Origin: an uncultured Verrucomicrobiota bacterium
GTDB lineage: Bacteria > Verrucomicrobiota > Kiritimatiellia > RFP12 > UBA1067
Assembly: GCA_945483525.1 (NCBI GenBank)
Contig: CALYRV010000052.1
Span: forward strand, 1 to 12,851
Reading direction: 5' to 3'
DNA: 12,851 bases
Both the position numbers and the translations under genes were made by a program. This document shows positions 5,890 through 12,851 of this stretch, piece after piece (the stretch's first letter is position 1; every line of letters starts with the position of its first letter). A model generated the notes under the pieces. That model saw nothing but the letters and a program-made list of their open reading frames with translations, was not told where the DNA came from and ran no database searches.

Positions 5890-6947
5890 TTACTGAGCGG
5901 CAGGGATCACAAGCGCCTGCCCGACCTTGACTTCGTCACCTTCCCCGAGGTTGTTAAGCTCGCGGATACGGGCGACAGGTACTTCGAAATCGATTGCAAT
6001 ACGGGGAAGCGTATCGCCCTCCTGAACAATATAACTAGTGGAACCTTCAACAGGAGTTGAGACTTCGGAGGCGGCAACAGGCGCCGCGCCAGCCTTAGGC
6101 TCGGTCGGAGCGACCTCGACAGGGGCAGCTTCCGTCACCTTCTCTTCCTTGGCCGGCGCGGCCTCAGCAGGCTTCTCGACGACCGAGTCGGCCTCGGCAG
6201 GCTTCTTCTCCGCAGGCTTCTGCTCTGCCGGTTTAGCCTCCTCCTTGACGACAGGCTTGGCACCGTTGGCCGCGATCTTCAGCTTCTGGCCAATGCGGAC
6301 CGTATCTTTCTTAAGCCCATTGAGCTCCTTAAGCTGACGAATGTTCATACCGTTCGAATAAGCGATCTTGCCAAGCGTATCACCAGCTTTAACGACATAT
6401 TCCTTCGTCTCGCCTTTGTAACTCTCGTAAGTCTTCTTGGGAGCCTTCTTCACAGCTCCATCCGGCACGCTCTGTTCACCGACATCAACCTTGCCCGGAA
6501 GTTTGAGCTTCTGACCAAGACGGATACCGTCGGACTTCATGTTGTTAAGCTTCTTGATCGCGTCGACCTTAATGTTATACTTCTTGGAGATCTTCGCGAG
6601 ATAATCACCACGCTGAACGATGTAGACCGTGTATTCAGGCTCGACCGACTTCGTCTCGACAACACACTGGCAATCCGCCGCGCCGCACTCGCAAGGCTTG
6701 TCATGCTTGGTGCCAGGCGCGCAAGTGCACTTAGGAGCCGCTTCGCTGATCTCTTCAGACTTGACCTCTTCTGGCTGCTGCTCCTCGTTCTTCTGCTTCT
6801 CCGCCTGCTTGGATTCTGGCGCGGCTTCGGTTTCAACGCTCTTCGCCTCATCCTGCGGAGCAGGAGTAACGCGCGCATATTCTGGATCCTTGCAACCGGC
6901 GAGAGTAGCGACCGCCGCGACACCGAGGACAACTGCCAACTTGTTCA

Positions 6948-6948
<1 letters not shown>
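5890..6948 (-). CDS. Lipoprotein with three LysM domains and a CxC cysteine cluster
   Basis: 352 residues. The N-terminus is a lipoprotein signal peptide (MNKLAVVLGVAAVATLAGC), with the acylated cysteine expected at position 19. Residues 27-72 are charged and probably disordered. Residues 74-95 hold six cysteines as three CxC pairs (C74/C76, C86/C88, C93/C95). Three LysM domains, the ~45-residue modules that bind GlcNAc-containing glycan, follow at about 106-151, 182-226 and 305-349. Each has the V-x-x-GD-x-L start and the L-x-x-GQ-x-L-x-I end. The second and third are separated by a long Ala/Pro/Lys/Glu linker (about 228-300) of AEKP-type repeats, able to span periplasm. It overlaps murD by one base (TAATG) and precedes ftsW by six. 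The context suggests a wall-binding factor for growth or division, but no catalytic domain is present, so it is not an obvious amidase or endopeptidase. Confidence 0.9.
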
Positions 6949-10482
<3,534 letters not shown>

Positions 10483-10493
10483 TTAACGGATAT

Positions 10494-10522
10494 ATTATAG
10501 CAAAAATCGCGCGCGCGCGCAA
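10494..10522 (-). promoter_or_regulatory. Promoter of the gyrB operon
   Basis: TATAAT (10499-10494) is preceded by TGC, an extended -10. TTGCGC at 10522-10517 lies 17 bases upstream and could be a weak -35. Transcription would begin near 10487 and give a leader of about 17 bases with the Shine-Dalgarno. The -35 and spacer are made of the CG alternating tract, so changes in DNA helicity there would act directly on the promoter. Confidence 0.7.
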
Positions 10523-10549
10523 ACACACGCACGCATGCACGTGCGCGCG
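10502..10549 (-). terminator. Possible intrinsic terminator of the acyl-CoA ligase unit
   Basis: On the minus strand CGCGCGCA (10549-10542) can pair with TGCGCGCG (10521-10514) across a 20-base loop. Further CG pairs and then TTTTT (10506-10502) follow. It lies just after the stop of the small gene. The loop is long and only five T residues follow, so this is a tentative reading of the same DNA as the Z-prone tract. Confidence 0.35.
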
Positions 10550-10557
10550 CACGCGTA
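10508..10557. repeat. Alternating purine/pyrimidine tract with Z-DNA potential upstream of gyrB
   Basis: 10508-10521 alternates pyrimidine and purine without a break, mainly (CG)n. After the two-base interruption at 10522, 10523-10557 alternates perfectly for 35 bases with CA, CG, TG and one AT step. It includes the palindromes GCATGC, GCACGTGC and GTGCGCGCGCAC. Such CG/CA-rich alternation is the classic Z-DNA-forming sequence under negative supercoiling. The tract fills nearly all of the gap between the small unknown gene and gyrB. Confidence 0.85.
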
Positions 10558-10563
10558 AGGCGA

Positions 10564-10848
10564 TCAGCGAACCTTAACTCGATTGCCGGTCGTAGGGATA
10601 AAACGAAGAACATGTGTTTTCCGCCCGTAGAGGCGAAGCGGCACGGGATGCTCGGGAAGCCAACGTCCGCGGAAGTCGGCAACGCAATCGGCGTCGGCGA
10701 CGCGAAATGTTGGATTGCCGTTGACGATGTCGATCGTAAGATCTTCGGCCTTAAAACGCACGCCGGTCTCGCGGGGATTCCCGTCGAGATCGGCGAACAC
10801 TTCCGCGAAAAAGTCGCGGTATTCCTCAGGCGTCTGGCCAGAGATCAT
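10564..10848 (-). CDS. Small protein of unknown function (94 residues) coupled to the acyl-CoA ligase
   Basis: I do not recognise this family. The ATG at 10848 lies inside the end of the ligase gene and overlaps it by 23 bases, the arrangement also seen for gyrB/murD in this window. The product has no signal peptide or membrane segment. It begins with an acidic helix-like part (TPEEYRDFFAEVFADLDG, 6-23), then beta-type alternation (GVRFKAEDLTIDIVNGNPTFRVADADCVADF), and ends in a basic tail (LYGRKTHVLRFIPTTGNRVKVR). A single compact cytosolic domain is likely. It could be an accessory or regulatory partner of the ligase, judged only from position. The real start could be a little later. It ends just before the Z-prone tract. 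Confidence 0.6.
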   Translation of the reverse strand: MISGQTPEEYRDFFAEVFADLDGNPRETGVRFKAEDLTIDIVNGNPTFRVADADCVADFRGRWLPEHPVPLRLYGRKTHVLRFIPTTGNRVKVR

Positions 10849-12562
10849 GGGCCATCTCCCGCAGCCGGAATTTCTGGATCTTCTGCGAAGCCGTCATCGG
10901 GAATTCATTGACGAACGTGACGTACTTCGGGATCTTAAACCAGCTGATTTTGTCCTTGCAGTAGGCCGCGACGTCCGCTTCCGTTATCGCGGATCCATCG
11001 GCACGGATGATGAACGCCGCGGGCTGTTCGCCGAACTTCTTCGAGGGACAGCCGACGACCGCGACGTCCTTAACTCCGTCCATGCGCCCGAGGAAATCCT
11101 CGACCTCCTTAGGAGAGATGTTCTCACCACCACGGATGATGAGGTCCTTGAGCCGTCCAGTGATGTAATAGTAGCCGTCCGCGTCCATGCGCCCGATATC
11201 ACCGGAATGAAGCCAGCCGTTCTTGTCGATGCATTTTGCAGTGTACTCGGGCATATTGTAGTAGCCCTTCATCGTATTATAACCGCGGCAGCAGATCTCA
11301 CCATCAGTATTAAGCGGCGCAAGCTTACCAGTCTCAGGATCGATAATCGCGACCTCTATGCCGGGAAGAGCCTGTCCGATCGTGGTGCACTTGCGCTCCG
11401 TAGATGTCTCGAAATAGCGAGTCATCGTCATCACAGGACCAGATTCCGTCAACCCGTAGGGATTACAGATCTCGCGCATGAACATCTTCGTCTGAGCCTG
11501 TTCCATACGATGAACAGGACACGCCGAACCGGACATGATGCCAGTACGAAGCGAACGGAAGTCATACTCCTTGAACTTCGGATGGTCAAGCATCGCGATG
11601 TACATCGTGGGAACACCGTAAGTCGCGGTACACTTCTCCTTTTCAATCGAGGCCATCACCTGCACAGGATCGAATTTCTCGAGGAAGACCATTGTGGAAC
11701 CATGATTGACGCAGCTCATCACGCCAAGTACGCAGCCGAAGCAATGGAAAAGCGGCACTGGGATGCAGACGCGATCATTCGCGGAAAGGTTCTGACACGC
11801 TCCGATCCAAAAACCGTCGTTAGCGATGTTGCGGTGCGTAAGCTGGACACCCTTCGGGAAGCCAGTGGTACCGGAAGTGTACTGCATGTTGACGATGTCA
11901 TTCACATCGACTTCTGACTGACGCTTCAAATACGCCTCATCCGTCACCTCGCAGGCGAGAGACTTCACCTCGTTGAGCGAATACATGCCGCGGTGTTTCT
12001 TGCCGCCGAGGTAGAAGATGCGCTTGAGGTGCTTGTAGCGCTTAGACTTCAGCTGCCCGCGGGGACATTCCTTGAGCTCGGGGATGAGTCCGTTAAGAAC
12101 TTCGATGTAGTCGCAGTCGCGGTAGCCGTCGATGACGAAGAGGTTCTCGGCGTCGGACTGCTTCAAAGCAAAATCGATCTCCTCGCGCTTGTAATTGATA
12201 TTCAGCGGAAGAAGACACGCGCCAATCTTCGCGGTAGCGAACATGAGGACGACCCAGTGCGGAACGTTGGTAGCCCATAGCGCGACCTTTTCGCCTCGCT
12301 TGACTCCAAGAGCCATAAGCCCCTTCGCGACATAGTCGACCTCTTCTCCAAACTCGAACCAAGAAAGCCGATAATCACGGTCCGCATACACGACGGCATC
12401 ATTCACGCCGCACCGGGCGATTGTCTGATCTAGGAGCTGCCCGAGCGTATATTCACGCGTTACAGGCATATTTCTCCAGGGAACACCCATCGATACGCTC
12501 TCGGTGAACGGTGCCCGCGTAGGCGCCGAACCCGGCTTCGAATTCAGCTTGAACTTCTTCAT
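10826..12562 (-). CDS. AMP-forming acyl-CoA synthetase (fatty-acid/carboxylic-acid CoA ligase)
   Basis: 578 residues of the ANL superfamily. It activates a carboxylic acid with ATP to an acyl-adenylate and transfers it to CoA in the cytoplasm. The phosphate loop is YTSGTTGFPKGVQLTH (228-243). Later motifs are VPLFHCFG (269-276), YGVPTMY (315-321), NPYGLTESGPV (367-377), GWLHSGDIGRMDADGYYYITGRLKDLIIRGGENISPKEVE (449-488) with Asp455 and Arg470, and the C-terminal PMTASQKIQKFRLRE (555-569) with catalytic Lys561. The usual Gly before that lysine is Gln here. The first 30 residues are polar and low in complexity. Overall it looks like the medium/long-chain FadD-like group, but chain length cannot be assigned. 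ATG at 12562 lies eight bases after a TATAAT and lacks a Shine-Dalgarno. The small unknown gene follows in an overlapping frame. Confidence 0.92.
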   Translation of the reverse strand: MKKFKLNSKPGSAPTRAPFTESVSMGVPWRNMPVTREYTLGQLLDQTIARCGVNDAVVYADRDYRLSWFEFGEEVDYVAKGLMALGVKRGEKVALWATNVPHWVVLMFATAKIGACLLPLNINYKREEIDFALKQSDAENLFVIDGYRDCDYIEVLNGLIPELKECPRGQLKSKRYKHLKRIFYLGGKKHRGMYSLNEVKSLACEVTDEAYLKRQSEVDVNDIVNMQYTSGTTGFPKGVQLTHRNIANDGFWIGACQNLSANDRVCIPVPLFHCFGCVLGVMSCVNHGSTMVFLEKFDPVQVMASIEKEKCTATYGVPTMYIAMLDHPKFKEYDFRSLRTGIMSGSACPVHRMEQAQTKMFMREICNPYGLTESGPVMTMTRYFETSTERKCTTIGQALPGIEVAIIDPETGKLAPLNTDGEICCRGYNTMKGYYNMPEYTAKCIDKNGWLHSGDIGRMDADGYYYITGRLKDLIIRGGENISPKEVEDFLGRMDGVKDVAVVGCPSKKFGEQPAAFIIRADGSAITEADVAAYCKDKISWFKIPKYVTFVNEFPMTASQKIQKFRLREMAHDLWPDA

Positions 12563-12570
12563 TTTGTAGT

Positions 12571-12579
12571 ATTATATCA
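12571..12579 (-). promoter_or_regulatory. Extended -10 promoter of the acyl-CoA ligase gene, possibly leaderless
   Basis: The minus strand reads TGATATAAT. Only eight bases (ACTACAAA) lie between the hexamer and the ATG, so transcription should begin about two bases before or at the start codon. There is no Shine-Dalgarno and no clear -35. The context resembles the atpB promoter closely: both have GTAA, a TTTG, TGATATAAT and then ACTAC. Confidence 0.7.
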
Positions 12580-12597
12580 AATTTACGGCGAAACCGC

Positions 12598-12851
12598 TCA
12601 CGCTGTAATACCGAGTAGATCCTTGAGCGCCGCAATCTGGGCACCGTCACCGAGCGCCACCAGAATATCGCCTGGCACAAACTCAATTTCTGGTCCTACA
12701 TTACGGATAATCTCCCCGTTCCGTTCCACCGAGATGATTGAAGCGCCAGTCTTGGCCCGAATATCGAGCGTAACTACCGATCCGCCGACCGCTGGAGATG
12801 CAAGATCAATCGTGAACCTATGGACAACTCCTTCGGGAATCGTGTAAGTTA
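12598..12851 (-). CDS. C-terminal end of a protein with an RCK_C (TrkA-C) domain, probably a cation antiporter or K+ channel subunit
   Basis: The last 83 codons are visible, ending in TGA at 12600-12598; the start is beyond the window. The segment VVTLDIRAKTGASIISVERNGEIIRNVGPEIEFVPGDILVALGDGAQIAALKDLLG, listed here only by its key parts, has the RCK_C pattern: LDIRAKTGASIISVERNG as two strands, then NVGPEIEFVPGDILVALGD, then a final helix AQIAALKDLLG. RCK_C domains bind small ligands and regulate K+ channels, Trk/Ktr uptake and KefB/CPA2-type antiporters. The spacing before it (IPEGVVHRFTIDLASPAVGGS) suits the tail of a CPA2 antiporter, but the transmembrane part is not in view. It ends 35 bases before the ligase start. 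Confidence 0.75.
   Translation of the reverse strand, partial: TYTIPEGVVHRFTIDLASPAVGGSVVTLDIRAKTGASIISVERNGEIIRNVGPEIEFVPGDILVALGDGAQIAALKDLLGITA

Noticed and set aside
5053..6060. Long plus-strand open frame opposite ftsW and the LysM gene
   Set aside because: Arg/His-rich translation with no family features; the minus strand holds two clear full-length genes here.
11274..11282. TATAAT-like minus-strand sequence within the acyl-CoA ligase
   Set aside because: Lies in the coding stretch for GYNTMKG with no gene start downstream within reach.
10715..11917. 400-codon plus-strand open frame opposite the acyl-CoA ligase
   Set aside because: Shadow of a well-conserved gene; no Shine-Dalgarno and no recognisable domain.

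Overview
Eleven protein genes are recognisable in this 12.85-kb window, and all lie on the minus strand. They are packed head to tail with overlaps or gaps of a few bases. No stretch longer than about 95 bases lacks a gene, and I see no tRNA, rRNA, CRISPR array, transposase or phage gene. The set points to a Gram-negative bacterium: waaA (Kdo transferase, lipopolysaccharide core), murD and ftsW (peptidoglycan), a lipoprotein with LysM domains, and a GyrB with an insert near its C-terminus. A V/A-type ATPase subunit B together with peptidoglycan and LPS genes suits the PVC group. My best guess is the Kiritimatiellota/Verrucomicrobiota side, from general knowledge only; no marker here proves it.

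In the direction of transcription (right to left) the layout is as follows. (1) 12598-12851: C-terminal end of a protein with an RCK_C/TrkA-C domain. (2) 10564-12562: an AMP-forming acyl-CoA ligase overlapping a small unknown gene. (3) 3471-10470: a cell-envelope and DNA operon, gyrB - murD - LysM lipoprotein - ftsW - xseA. (4) 433-3444: NeuD/PglD-type acetyltransferase - waaA - membrane-anchored TPR protein. (5) 1-417: start of the V-type ATPase subunit B gene, running off the window.

Four promoters can be read by eye, one at the head of each transcription unit (acyl-CoA ligase, gyrB, acetyltransferase, atpB). All four carry a perfect extended -10, TGnTATAAT. Two (gyrB, acetyltransferase) are followed by a Shine-Dalgarno sequence. 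The other two (ligase, atpB) lie so close to the ATG that the mRNAs would be leaderless or nearly so. Two of the -10 elements are fused with the stop codon of the upstream gene.

The window is mostly housekeeping, and I found no convincing new defence or mobile system. The unexplained structure is finer: a 50-bp alternating purine/pyrimidine (Z-DNA-prone) tract directly in front of the gyrB promoter, an in-frame 63-bp palindromic insert inside murD, an in-frame six-fold heptamer repeat just before the catalytic glutamate of waaA with further low-complexity inserts in the same gene, and a cysteine-rich CxC cluster in the LysM lipoprotein.
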